This document shows, piece after piece, positions 35,752 to 45,300 of a DNA stretch of 64,000 nucleotides. A model generated the notes under the pieces. The model did no database searches and was not told the DNA's origin. It worked only from the letters and a program-made list of their open reading frames with translations. The translations under genes and the position numbers were made by a program. Numbering within the stretch: the first letter of the stretch is position 1; every line of letters begins with the position of its first letter. This stretch comes from JAHTBL01 sp038532735 (GTDB taxonomy: Bacteria > Pseudomonadota > Alphaproteobacteria > Rhodobacterales > Rhodobacteraceae), in assembly GCA_038532735.1 (NCBI GenBank), contig JBCBAC010000001.1:248001-312000 (forward strand). The letters are read 5' to 3'.

Positions 35752-35781
35752 AACGCCTGTCAAATTTGATGGGCGTTTTTT
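35752..35781 (+). terminator. Intrinsic terminator of the DUF2853 gene
   Basis: AACGCC ... GGCGTT outer stem with an inner TCAAATTTGA palindrome and a six-base T-run (35776-35781), 30 nt after the DUF2853 stop. Confidence 0.85.
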
Positions 35782-35814
35782 GCGTCTTTGAATTGAATAC
35801 AGATTTCAAATCAG

Positions 35815-35948
35815 TTGCTTAGCGCGCTTTACTACGGCTATATCAACCTTACCGGCCAGTAGGCTAGGACCAGTTACATAACACGTGTGGTGAATGGGAG
35901 CACGTGGGGTGAAGAAGGGTCCTGGTGGTGCGGGGCCCTTCTTTTTAT
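35815..35948 (+). ncRNA. Possible small RNA gene with promoter and terminator
   Basis: The gap between DUF2853 and the EVE gene (223 nt) holds no supported protein gene. After the DUF2853 terminator there is a promoter-like pair TTGCTT (35815-35820), 17 nt, CTATAT (35838-35843), and then a second intrinsic terminator at 35912-35948. A transcript of about 95-100 nt (from about 35850) would result. It contains two CACGTG/CACGT boxes (about 35882-35906). It does not look like tmRNA, SRP RNA or 6S RNA to me. Inference only; no start site was measured. Confidence 0.35.
35912..35948 (+). terminator. Intrinsic terminator (plus strand) before the EVE gene end
   Basis: AAGAAGGGTCC pairs with GGGGCCCTTCTT (one G-U pair, 11 bp) around a 10-nt loop, followed by a T-rich run on the plus strand. 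The minus strand lacks a T-run, so it does not primarily serve the convergent EVE gene; something on the plus strand must end here. Confidence 0.75.
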
Positions 35949-36358
35949 TCTTTCGCCATATCGCAGATGATCTGCCATTCCGTTTCTGTCACTGGCTGCA
36001 CCGAAAGCCGCGAATTCTTCACAAGAACCATATCGGCAAGACGTTCATCCGCTTTGACCATGTCGAGGGTAACCGGCGTCTCAAGTGCGCGAATGGCTTT
36101 GATGTCGACGCAATCCCATCGCTGATCATCGGTGGTGCTGTCTGGATGGGATTCCGCAATCACCTCGACAATGCCAACGACCGCCTTTTCGCTTTGTGAA
36201 TGATAAAAGAAGCCCTGATCCCCAACTTTCATTTCGCGCATGAAATTGCGTGCCTGATAGTTGCGGACGCCGTCCCATTCTTCTCCCTTGTCGCCTTTGG
36301 CAGTTTGGTCTTCCCACGACCAGACCGAAGGTTCCGATTTGAAAAGCCAGTAGTTCAT
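35945..36358 (-). CDS. EVE domain protein
   Basis: 137 residues from ATG 36358 (MNYWLFKSEPSVWSWEDQ), overlapping the YciI gene by 4 nt; the open frame to 36490 reads through YciI codons in another frame and is rejected. The PUA-like EVE fold is shown by W-R/NYQARNFMREMKVGD near 34-48, FFYHSQSEKAVVGIVEV and the C-terminal VQPVTETEWQII. EVE domains recognise modified bases in RNA or DNA. No nuclease is attached. End of the tsaD-gpsA-yciI-EVE series. Confidence 0.92.
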   Translation of the reverse strand: MNYWLFKSEPSVWSWEDQTAKGDKGEEWDGVRNYQARNFMREMKVGDQGFFYHSQSEKAVVGIVEVIAESHPDSTTDDQRWDCVDIKAIRALETPVTLDMVKADERLADMVLVKNSRLSVQPVTETEWQIICDMAKE

Positions 36359-36630
36359 GCAGCGATCACCCGATTCCAAGCCTGAATAGACACACTTTCG
36401 AATAGACCGGCTAGCGCATAGGGATCCTGAGCGGCCCAATCCTTCGCCTCTTCCAGCGTTGCAACATCCAAGATCAGAAGCGATCCGCACATCTCGCCGG
36501 CCTCATCAAGAAAAGGTCCGGCCTGCACGACAACGCCGGAGGATTTGATATAGGCCAAATGTGCATCGCGATTGGCTTTGCGCACGTCCAACGCGCCTGG
36601 TTTGTCTTTGGTTACGATGGCATAAAACAC
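36355..36630 (-). CDS. YciI family protein
   Basis: 91 residues with the YciI start MFYAIVTKDKPGALDVRKANRDAHLAYI and the family His/Asp pair (H near 25; the Asp in GPFLDEAGEMCGSLLI near 42). The fold is a ferredoxin-like barrel related to muconolactone isomerases; substrates are unknown. Three nucleotides separate it from gpsA, and it overlaps the EVE gene by 4 nt, so it is part of the same transcript. Confidence 0.92.
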   Translation of the reverse strand: MFYAIVTKDKPGALDVRKANRDAHLAYIKSSGVVVQAGPFLDEAGEMCGSLLILDVATLEEAKDWAAQDPYALAGLFESVSIQAWNRVIAA

Positions 36631-36633
36631 TAC

Positions 36634-37593
36634 TTACTCCTCCTTGAGCGGTCGGCTCAGCAATTCTTCCAGCGCATCAGACACCGAGCAGCGCCCGGCG
36701 ACAAGCTCTGACACGGCGGTTGAAATCGGCATCTCGCAATTTGCAGCCTTGGCTGCGGCGACCAAGGCGTGCGAAGTTGGGATGCCTTCGACGGTCTTGC
36801 CTTCCGGCAGATCTTCCCCAGTCCCTAAGGCAAGCCCAGTCGCATAGTTTCGTGATTTCGCAGATGTGCACGTCAGGACAAGATCGCCAAAACCCGATAG
36901 TCCAGCGAGTGTCGTGGCATCTGCGCCTTGCTGCACGGCAAACCGGCTCATCTCAGCAAATCCGCGGGTCATCAACGCAGCGCGCGCGCTTTCGCCCAGA
37001 CCTGCGCCCATCGCGGCCCCGCAGGCAATCGCGATGACATTTTTGATCGCGCCGCCAAGCTCTGCTCCAAGTCGATCTGGGGTGGAATAGAGTCTAATAT
37101 TCCCTGTAGACAACTCTGCTTGGAGACGCTTTGCGTCGTCCTGCACCGCCAGCGTCAAAGCGGTCGGCAAGCCTTTGGCGATATCCACCGCAAAACTTGG
37201 TCCGGTAAGAATGGCAACGCGAGAAGATGGACAGATCTCGGTAACTATTGCGCTAGGCCCTGTTCTAGTTTCCAGATCAATGCCTTTGCTGCAAATGACA
37301 AGCGTCTTGTCATTAAACAGCGTCGCGTTGGCTTGAAGAAAACCGCGGAGCTGTTGTGCGGGTACGGCCAGTAAAATGATCTCCGCCTGTGCTGCGCTGG
37401 CAAGATTGGCTGTGAACATAAGCGTTTTTGGTAGATCGATACCTGCCAAACGCACCTTATTTTCAAACTTTTGGGCCATTTCCTCCATGGTTGACGCATC
37501 GCGCCCCCAAAGCGAGATGTCGGGTCGGTTACGTGCGAGGCTACTGGCCAGCGCAGTGCCAAACGCGCCGGCTCCAAGGACGGAAATGCTCAT
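36634..37593 (-). CDS. gpsA: Glycerol-3-phosphate dehydrogenase (NAD(P)+) GpsA
   Basis: 319 residues from ATG 37593 (MSISVLGAGAFGTALASSLA), overlapping tsaD by 4 nt. The NAD loop GAGAFGTAL is at 7-15, VICSKGIDLET near 102 with the catalytic Lys region, and AIKNVIAIACGAAMGAGLGESARAALMTRGFAEM (about 185-218), the family's active-site segment. It makes sn-glycerol-3-phosphate for phospholipids from dihydroxyacetone phosphate. Confidence 0.96.
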   Translation of the reverse strand: MSISVLGAGAFGTALASSLARNRPDISLWGRDASTMEEMAQKFENKVRLAGIDLPKTLMFTANLASAAQAEIILLAVPAQQLRGFLQANATLFNDKTLVICSKGIDLETRTGPSAIVTEICPSSRVAILTGPSFAVDIAKGLPTALTLAVQDDAKRLQAELSTGNIRLYSTPDRLGAELGGAIKNVIAIACGAAMGAGLGESARAALMTRGFAEMSRFAVQQGADATTLAGLSGFGDLVLTCTSAKSRNYATGLALGTGEDLPEGKTVEGIPTSHALVAAAKAANCEMPISTAVSELVAGRCSVSDALEELLSRPLKEE

Positions 37594-38687
37594 GCTTTTG
37601 CACCTCTTTTGCCAAATCCAAGCATGGGAGCTTGCGTCTGATCCAAGGGCCATCTGGGACGGGCTGAAAGGCTTACATCACTCACATGACCCAAGTCGAA
37701 AAGCGCGAGGCCTGCGTAGGCGATCATTGCAGCGTTATCCGTACAGAGCGTGAGTGGTGGCGCGCTGAATGTAAAACCATGTTTGTTACAAATCGTCTCT
37801 AACACACCACGAATAGCCTGATTTGCAGCGACGCCACCGGCAATCGCAAAGCTCGGCTTGTCGGGAGAAAGCTGCATATAAGTCTTGATCGCGAGACGCG
37901 TTTTTGCCGCCAAAACATCACAGACTGCCGCTTGAAAGCTGGCGCAGAGATCGCCTCGATCCTGTTCTGTTAGCCCGCCTTCGGCGTCAACGATCTGATC
38001 GCGCGTGCGGAGAACAGCCGTCTTGAGACCCGAGAAAGACATGTCGCAGGTGTCGCGATCCAGCAAAGGTCGCGGCAGCGCAAATCTTTTGGGGTCGCCA
38101 TTACCCGCGGTAGCTTCAACCGAAGGCCCGCCAGGTTGTGACAGGCCAAGAAGCTTTGCGACCTTGTCAAACGCTTCCCCCGGCGCGTCGTCGATTGTGC
38201 CGCCTAATCGTTGAAAATCTGTGGCGCCTTTGACGATCAGGAATTGGCAATGCCCGCCGGAGACGAGCAACATGAGGTAGGGGAAAGGCAAAGTATCCGT
38301 CAGCCGCGGCGTGAGCGCATGCCCCGCAAGGTGGTTCACGCCGATCAGCGGCAAGCCAGTCGCCGCAGACAGGCCCTTTGCGCACATCACGCCAGAGAGC
38401 ACACCGCCAATCAGGCCGGGTCCTGATGTGACCGCGATCCCGTCGATCTGATCCAGCTTCGTATCCGTCTCCCGTAAAGCCAACTCGACACAATGATCGA
38501 GTTTTTCGGCATGCGCACGCGCGGCGAGTTCGGGAACGACGCCACCGAATGCGGCGTGCAAATCTGTTTGGCTTTCTACGATAGATGCCTTGATCGTTGC
38601 TTGATCGGGTGTCCCGGTGACAATCGCGGCTGCGGTGTCATCGCAACTGCTTTCGATTCCAAGCACTGTTAAAGATCGGCTCATCAT
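37590..38687 (-). CDS. tsaD: tRNA N6-adenosine threonylcarbamoyltransferase TsaD
   Basis: 365 residues (or 364 from the second Met). Start VLGIESSCDDTAAAIV and the iron-binding GVNHLAGHALTP (two His near 118 and 122), then LLVSGGHCQ and the C-terminal CTDNAAMIAYAG with the third metal ligand. It transfers the threonylcarbamoyl group onto A37 of ANN tRNAs together with TsaB and TsaE (tsaE is at 26770). Divergent from hemD with 68 nt between starts. Confidence 0.96.
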   Translation of the reverse strand: MMSRSLTVLGIESSCDDTAAAIVTGTPDQATIKASIVESQTDLHAAFGGVVPELAARAHAEKLDHCVELALRETDTKLDQIDGIAVTSGPGLIGGVLSGVMCAKGLSAATGLPLIGVNHLAGHALTPRLTDTLPFPYLMLLVSGGHCQFLIVKGATDFQRLGGTIDDAPGEAFDKVAKLLGLSQPGGPSVEATAGNGDPKRFALPRPLLDRDTCDMSFSGLKTAVLRTRDQIVDAEGGLTEQDRGDLCASFQAAVCDVLAAKTRLAIKTYMQLSPDKPSFAIAGGVAANQAIRGVLETICNKHGFTFSAPPLTLCTDNAAMIAYAGLALFDLGHVSDVSLSARPRWPLDQTQAPMLGFGKRGAKA

Positions 38688-38755
38688 CGCCTCGATTGTG
38701 TGACCGGCACGTCGCAGGTATCACCGTCTCGAGAGGCAGACAACAAGGCGCGCTG

Positions 38756-39457
38756 ATGGGCGATGCATCATATGATCTGGTTTTGACCCGCCCGCTGGCG
38801 CGCTCGCATGCATTCGCGGCAGCGCTGCCAATTGAAATATTGCGGCGAGTCACCGTTCACTATGCGCCGGTATTAGCCATCCAACAATCAGGCGACATTC
38901 CGGACCTGACAGCTTATCGCGGTGTCATCTTCAGCTCCGCCTCTGCGGTTGGGCTGGTTGGTGAGGGTAGCGGGAAGCCTGCCTTTTGCGTTGGCGCACA
39001 GACATGTGCTGCCGCGAATGCGGTCGGTTTCGAAGCCCATATGGCCGGGGAAACAGCAGATGCGTTGGTCGCGCATCTACAGGGCACGCGGCCTAAGACT
39101 CCGCTCGTCCATTTGCACGGCGCGCACACACGCGGAGATATCGCAAATCGATTGAATTCTGCGGGATTAGAGACGCATTCGGCCGTGATTTACACGCAAA
39201 ATGAGGTCGCTCTACCACCGGAAACGATAAGTATTCTACGTGAAAGCTCCGCTTCGCTCGTTCCGCTGTTCTCTCCTCGCAGCGCACAGCTCTTCGCGGG
39301 TCAGGTTGGCAAGCCGCCGCAGGCACTTCAGATCATCGCGTTGAGCCCAGCGGTTGCTAAAGTGCTCCCCGACGATTGGCAGGTACCGGTTCATGTGGCT
39401 GACGCGCCGAACGCTGCGGCGATGGTCGTACGGATTTCGCAGGTCATCGCGGGTTGA
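38756..39457 (+). CDS. hemD: Uroporphyrinogen-III synthase HemD
   Basis: 233 residues from ATG 38756 (MGDASYDLVLTRPLARSHAF); the open frame extends 20 codons upstream. HemD proteins diverge strongly; the supporting features are LLTRP-like start, GVIFSSASAVGLV near 59 and FSPRSAQLFAG near 177 in the two alternating domains. It closes hydroxymethylbilane to uroporphyrinogen III. hemC, often next to it in relatives, is not here. Followed by the mitofilin-like gene and hemY, a known alphaproteobacterial order. Confidence 0.88.
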   Translation: MGDASYDLVLTRPLARSHAFAAALPIEILRRVTVHYAPVLAIQQSGDIPDLTAYRGVIFSSASAVGLVGEGSGKPAFCVGAQTCAAANAVGFEAHMAGETADALVAHLQGTRPKTPLVHLHGAHTRGDIANRLNSAGLETHSAVIYTQNEVALPPETISILRESSASLVPLFSPRSAQLFAGQVGKPPQALQIIALSPAVAKVLPDDWQVPVHVADAPNAAAMVVRISQVIAG

Positions 39458-39536
39458 GACACCGGGGTGGGCGGGATAAGCTCTGGTTTGAAAGCAGCTT
39501 TTCGGGCTGACATACAGATTCGCAGAAGGGTGCGGT

Positions 39537-40709
39537 GTGACAAAATCCAAGTCTTCCAAGAAAACTGAAGTAACAGAGGTGTCTGAACCCGAGGTCGTGA
39601 TTTCGGACGAAACGCTGGAAGACGAGGCCAAGGATGAGACTCCACAGCAAGACACGCCCAGTGACGTCAATCCGCTGGAGACCGCGGACGATACGTTGGC
39701 AACTGATGCCGAGCCAGAAGACACATCCCCCTATTTGCAGGCGGAACCTGAACAGAAAGTCATTGTCCAGAAGACCGGATTTTTTGCCACTCTGACAGCG
39801 GGTGTTCTGGCCGCGGGTGCAGGGTTTTTAGGCGCGCAGTATTCTTCTCAAAGCTGGCCTTTTGAGCCGGGACCGTCGATAGATCCGCTGGCCGTCGCGC
39901 AGTCGGCGCAGGACGACGTTGGCGCTTTGGAAGACCGCATGACTGCAGCCGAAGATGCGATTGCCAATCAGGCCAATGCCGCGCCGGATTTGTCAGGGCT
40001 TGAAGCTGAGCTGGCTGATATCACCGCTACACTTGCAGATGTTGAGACGCGTTTGGCAACGCTCGAAGAGCGGCCTGCTGCGACGGGAATGAGACAGGCG
40101 GTCGATATGTCTGAAGTGGAGGGGGAGATTTCGACCCTCCAAGAGCAGATTGCGTCTTTAATTGCGGAGGCAAACTTCGCCGAAGCCAGTGCTGCGGCCG
40201 CCGCGCAAACTGAATTGGCCCGCGCCGCTTTGGCGCGTATGATGGCAAACCTCGAGACCGGTGCGCCTTTTGCGGACGCGCTTGCAGATATGAAAAGTGC
40301 GAGCGATATCGCGATCCCCAGTGTGTTGTCCGACGTTGCCGCGGATGGTGTTCCAACGCTTTTGGACCTGCAAGACAGCTTTGACCCTGTCGCACGTGAC
40401 GCGCTCGCGGCGGCCCGCGGGGCAGCATCGAATGAAGATGCAGGCGTTGCAGACCGCCTGGGCGCCTTTTTCCGTGCGCGGACGGGTGCCCGATCTGTTG
40501 AGCCACGCGAGGGAGACGACGCGGACGCTGTCCTCTCCCGTGTCGGAGCCAGCATTGATACCGGCAATCTAGGAGACGCGCTGGCCGAGGCCGAAGCGCT
40601 GCCCGAAGAAGCGCGCAGCGTCATGACGGAATGGCTTTCGCAAGCTCAAACGCGCCAGCAGGCGCTCGCGGCGGCGGATGCGCTGTTGCAAGAACTCAAT
40701 TCCAATTAA
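39537..40709 (+). CDS. Mitofilin-like (Mic60-related) inner-membrane protein
   Basis: 390 residues from GTG 39537. A long acidic, proline- and threonine-rich cytoplasmic part (1-78), one transmembrane segment (about 82-101, FATLTAGVLAAGAGFLGA), then an Ala/Glu-rich coiled coil (about 125-235) and a C-terminal helical domain with FRARTGARSVEPREGDDADAVLSRV, like the mitofilin signature. Alphaproteobacterial homologues with this layout bend membranes and are placed between hemD and hemY, as here. Confidence 0.88.
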   Translation: MTKSKSSKKTEVTEVSEPEVVISDETLEDEAKDETPQQDTPSDVNPLETADDTLATDAEPEDTSPYLQAEPEQKVIVQKTGFFATLTAGVLAAGAGFLGAQYSSQSWPFEPGPSIDPLAVAQSAQDDVGALEDRMTAAEDAIANQANAAPDLSGLEAELADITATLADVETRLATLEERPAATGMRQAVDMSEVEGEISTLQEQIASLIAEANFAEASAAAAAQTELARAALARMMANLETGAPFADALADMKSASDIAIPSVLSDVAADGVPTLLDLQDSFDPVARDALAAARGAASNEDAGVADRLGAFFRARTGARSVEPREGDDADAVLSRVGASIDTGNLGDALAEAEALPEEARSVMTEWLSQAQTRQQALAAADALLQELNSN

Positions 40710-40721
40710 GGCGGCCCCGTA

Positions 40722-42206
40722 ATGCTTTGGTCTTTGATAAAAGTTGTTTTGTTTATCGGCATCATCGGTGCGTTGACATTGGGCGCGGAATATCTGCTGC
40801 AAACGGATGGCGGGGTGATGATCACCATCGGCGGCGTCGAATATACGTTCGGTGTGCTGGAGGCGACGATTGCGTTGGTTGTGCTGGTGATCGCCGTTTG
40901 GGTTTTGCTCAAATTGCTAGGCCTTCTGGTCGCGACCTTGCGCTTTATCAACGGCGATGAGACCGCGATCTCCCGCTATTTTGACCGCAATCGCGAACGC
41001 AAAGGCTTTCAAGCGCTGTCTGACGGGATGATGGCTCTCGCTTCGGGGGAAGGGCGTACGGCGATGGCGAAAGCGGCGAAGGCTGAAAAGTATCTGCAAC
41101 GGCCTGAACTGACGAATTTGATCACAGCTCAGGCCGCCGAAATAAGCGGTGACCGCAAGAAAGCCGAAGAGGTCTATAAGCGCTTGCTTCAGGATGAGCG
41201 GACCCGCTTCGTTGGAGTGCGTGGCATTATGAAACAGAAGCTTGCGGATGGGGAAACCGATACGGCCTTGCAGCTGGCAGAGAAGGCTTTTGCGCTGAAG
41301 CCCAAGCATGTTGAGACACAGGATACTTTGCTGAAATTGCAGGCTGAGACCGCGGATTGGTCCGGCGCGCGCAAAACGCTGAACGCCAAACTGCGCCATG
41401 GCAGCCTGCCGCGCGATGTGCACAAGCGTCGTGACGCTGTCTTGGCTTTGTCCGAAGCGACTGATGTGTTGGCTGATGGACAAACGATTGAGGCGCGGGA
41501 AGCCGCGATTGAAGCAAATCGTCTGTCGCCTGATCTGATCCCTGCTGCTGTGATGGCTGCGCGTGCCTATATCGAACAAGGCAAGCCGCGCTATGCTACG
41601 CGTCTTTTGAAAAAGGCCTGGGATGTAAGCCCGCATCCCGATCTGGCTGCGGCCTTTGCCGATATCGAGCCGGATGAGGATACGACTAAGCGGCTGAAGC
41701 GGTTCAATGCGCTGACAAAAACCAGACCAGACCACCCGGAAACCCGCATGCTTCTGGCCGAGTTGAACATTGCAGCAGAGGATTTTCCGGCAGCGCGCAA
41801 GGCTTTGGGTGATTTGGTAGAAACGGCGCCAACCGCGCGTTCCATCGCGATCATGGCGGCGGTCGAGCGGGGCGAAGGCGCGGATGACTCCGTTGTGCGG
41901 GGTTGGTTGACGAAGGCTTTGTCTGCGCCGCGCGGTCCGCAGTGGATTTGCGAAAACTGCCATAACATTCACAGCAGCTGGAGCCCTGTATGTTCCAATT
42001 GCTCATCCTTTGACACGCTTAGCTGGCGGGAGCCCACAAGTGGCGAAGCGGCGGTGCCTGCATCGGCGACAATGTTGCCGCTGATTGTGGAAGAACCGAA
42101 AGGGACGGAAATAGACGTGATTTCGACCGATGTTGAAGACGCGATAATTTCGGAACCGAGTCCTGCGGAAACGGTCGAAGCCGAAAAGACCGAGGCTACA
42201 AAATAG
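40722..42206 (+). CDS. hemY: HemY-like TPR membrane protein with C-terminal zinc ribbon
   Basis: 494 residues. Two N-terminal transmembrane segments (about 3-24 and 44-66), HemY_N domain with FINGDETAISRYFDRNRERKGF, then TPR-like helices (about 100-390). A rubredoxin-like C-terminal ribbon has C410-E-N-C413 and C424-S-N-C427, and a Glu/Thr-rich tail follows. Despite its name, HemY of this type is not protoporphyrinogen oxidase (that role goes to HemJ at 8320); its function in tetrapyrrole metabolism is unsettled. It lies 12 nt after the mitofilin-like gene. Confidence 0.93.
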   Translation: MLWSLIKVVLFIGIIGALTLGAEYLLQTDGGVMITIGGVEYTFGVLEATIALVVLVIAVWVLLKLLGLLVATLRFINGDETAISRYFDRNRERKGFQALSDGMMALASGEGRTAMAKAAKAEKYLQRPELTNLITAQAAEISGDRKKAEEVYKRLLQDERTRFVGVRGIMKQKLADGETDTALQLAEKAFALKPKHVETQDTLLKLQAETADWSGARKTLNAKLRHGSLPRDVHKRRDAVLALSEATDVLADGQTIEAREAAIEANRLSPDLIPAAVMAARAYIEQGKPRYATRLLKKAWDVSPHPDLAAAFADIEPDEDTTKRLKRFNALTKTRPDHPETRMLLAELNIAAEDFPAARKALGDLVETAPTARSIAIMAAVERGEGADDSVVRGWLTKALSAPRGPQWICENCHNIHSSWSPVCSNCSSFDTLSWREPTSGEAAVPASATMLPLIVEEPKGTEIDVISTDVEDAIISEPSPAETVEAEKTEATK

Positions 42207-42249
42207 CCCTTCCAACGGGCTAGGCTTGGTGATACGAGCCTCGCCCAAG

Positions 42250-42325
42250 GCCGCTGTAGCTCAGATGGTAGAGCACGTCATTCGTAATGATGGGGTCGGG
42301 GGTTCGAGTCCCTTCAGCGGCACCA
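42250..42325 (+). tRNA. tRNA-Thr, anticodon CGT
   Basis: 76 nt with encoded CCA. The acceptor GCCGCTG pairs fully with CAGCGGC; D arm GCTC-AGATGGTA-GAGC; anticodon stem CGTCA / TGATG around TTCGTAA, giving anticodon CGT for ACG threonine codons; T arm GGGGG-TTCGAGT-CCCTT. It lies 43 nt after hemY and could be processed from that transcript. Confidence 0.97.
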
Positions 42326-42360
42326 CTTCCAACAGTTTTTCGGCACAAGCCGCGCCCGAT

Positions 42361-45300
42361 CTAGGCGCGGGTTGGCTCGGCCATGGCTTCTTCGATTTCT
42401 GGCTTGCGCAGACAGAGTCTGAGCAATGGCGGCACTGTCAGAAGTGTTAGAAAGGCCGACATCGACAAGCCGCCCACAACGACTGCTCCGAGCCCGCGAT
42501 AGAGTTCTGATCCAGCGCCCGAGAAGATAATCAGGGGCAGCATGCCCATCACGCTGGTGAGCGTCGACATGAAGATGGGACGAATGCGATTGCGTGTGGC
42601 TTCTTCGATGGATGCAATTGGCTCCATCCCTTCTTCGCGCAGGTGATAGAGCGATTGGTGTACGATCAAGATCGCGTTATTCACAACGATCCCGACAAGG
42701 ATCACGAAGCCCAGCAGGGTCAGCATGTCCATTGGTTGGGTCTGATACGTGTTCAGAAGGGCAAGGCCGCCCACACCACCTGCCGCCGCAACCGGCACAG
42801 AGATCAGGATGACGAGTGGCAGCACAAAGCTTTCAAACAGTATCGCCATCACGAGGAATACGATGATGAGTGCCACGACCAGATTGATTTGAATGGCGGA
42901 CCACGTCTGGCTCAACTGATCGGCAGTGCCTGAGACGGACAAGCGGATATCATTGGGAATGCCGCGTTCCTCTAGAACATCGACAACTTCGCGCTCAAGA
43001 AGCTCAACCGCTTCTTCGAGAGGCAGCGTGTCGGCTGGGCGTACTTCGAGCGTGACAGTCCGCAGCCTGTCGCGATGCCGGATCTCGGTTGGGCCAGCTG
43101 TCAGGACCACTTCTGCCAATGCAGAGGCTGGAACGATCTGACCGCTTGGCGTCACGACGGGGTAATTTCCGACATCCTGCGTGCGCGCGGCATCACTGAC
43201 GGCGGGATCACCCTTCAAGACCAGATCGACGCGTTCAGAGCCAACCGTGATTTCTGCAACCCGCAGACCGTCATTGAACGCGTCCACGGTTGCTGCAAGC
43301 CCTGAACTGTCGAGACCTGCATCGGCAAGACGCAAGCGATCTGGGATAAGGCGCACCTCTGGCGCGCCAAGCTCGAGCCCTGGGATCGGGCGAAACTGAT
43401 GGCCCTCGGATCGCGGTAGAATGCCAGAGACAATCCCGGCGGCCTGCCCTGCTACGCTGAGAATTTCGTTCAGGTCCTGACCCGAAATATTGAGCTCAAT
43501 CGCGCGCCCGCCGCCGACACCGCGCCCAAAGAGCGAGGGCTGCGTCATAAAGCCAAAAGTACCTGGTTCTGCAAAGATCGGGCGGCTGAGCACGGGGATC
43601 AGTTCTGCAGCACGCTCCCCATCAACGGCGGCTGCTCCTACGAAGGAGTTACCGGGTGTGGCGACGAAAAAGAATGTGTCGATGGTGGCGATGCCGTCTT
43701 CTGTTTCCAGCTCTGGCGCAGCCTCCCACAGCGGTTGGGCGACGCCTTCGATGCGCTGGGCGATGGTTTCGGTCGTATCCAGATTGTAGCCGGGGGGCGG
43801 GATGATCAGGCCAAACACAAGGTTGCGGTTTCCTTCTGGCAGGTATTCCAAACGGGGCAGGAAAATGTAGCTCGCCACCGCCGCACCCCCGGCGATGAGG
43901 CTGACCATGATCATGCCAATCGCGCGGGATCGGACGGTCAGCCGAACGTAGCGCATGATCAGTCCGTGAAAGCCACGCGCAACATGGTCCAGACCCCAGA
44001 TGCGCACGGGTTTCTGATCGCCTGAGCGCAGCAGACGGCTGGCCAAGGCTGGGATCACCGTCACCGCGACGACGAGGGATAAGAGGACCGAGACCGAGAT
44101 CGCGACAGCAATATCTCGGAAGAGCTGACCCGCCTCAAGCTGCATGATCAGGATCGGGACAAAGACCAGAACCGTGGTGAGCGCGGATACAAGGATCGCG
44201 CCCCAGACCTGCTTTGCACCCTTGTAGGCGGCTTGGCGTCGGTTCAGCCCTTCTTCGCGTAATCGGAAGATGTTTTCGAGCACGACGATGGCCGCGTCCA
44301 CGATCATGCCCACCGCAAACGCGATACCAGCAAGCGAGATGACGTTCAGCGTTCGTCCAGTGAACGCCATCACGACGAAGGTCGCGACGATAGAGACTGG
44401 GATCGCCAGTGACACCACAAGTGTTGCCCTTGGACTTCGAAGGAAGAGCATCAGGATGAATGCGGCGAGTGCACCGCCGATCCAGATGTTTTGTGTGACC
44501 AGATCAATGGCGCCGTCGATATAGATCGTTTCATCATAGACCTGATCCATCACGAGCCCTGCATCTGTCACGGGCCCTGCGGAAAGCTCATCAAGCACGA
44601 TGCGGATTTCCTCCATCACGCTGATGACGTTGGCGCCGGCTTCGCGCACGATGTTGAACGCGAGGCCGGATTCGCCCTTGAAGCGCAGTCGGGCGGTTGG
44701 TTCCTTATAAGCAAAGGCCACATCGGCAACGTCCCCAACCCGGACCCGGCCCGTGCCGCCGTTGCTCACGCCCGAGCGGAGGACCACATCGCGGATCGCA
44801 TTTTCGGTGTTCAGGTTGCCCTCGGTGCGTACGACATAGCGGCGCTTGCCCTCATCTACATCCCCAGCCGAGATAGAGATATTTTCAGCTCGTAGCGTAC
44901 GCACGACCTCGGGCACGGTCAGCCCGTAAAGCGACAGCCTGCGTGGGTCGACAACTACCTGCAACTCGCGGGTGACCCCGCCGAAGACATTCACGGCGGA
45001 GACGCCTTCGATCCGCTCGATCCGGTCTTTGATGACGTCTTCTACAAAGTCGCCATATGTCGGCATCGGGCGCGTATTACCCTCTTGCGCGGTGAGAAGA
45101 ACCCAAGCAATTGGGCTGTCATCTGACCCGGAGGTGTTCAGTGATGGCTCGTTTGCCTCATCAGGGTATCCGCTGACTCGATCAAGCCGGTTCGAGACGA
45201 GCAAAAGTGACTGTGTCATATCCGTGCCGACGGCAAATTCCAGCGTCACCTCGGCCTCGCCTGTCCGCGAGATGGAGGTCATGATTTCGAGACCTTCAAG

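Noticed and set aside
40917..41972. 351-codon open frame on the minus strand opposite hemY
   Set aside because: Antisense to a recognisable gene, composition rich in Arg/Gln/Ser as expected for a shadow frame, no similarity.
42203..42222. Hairpin AGCCC / GGGCT after hemY as a terminator
   Set aside because: Five base pairs only, no U-run, and the tRNA follows closely; read-through into the tRNA is as likely.
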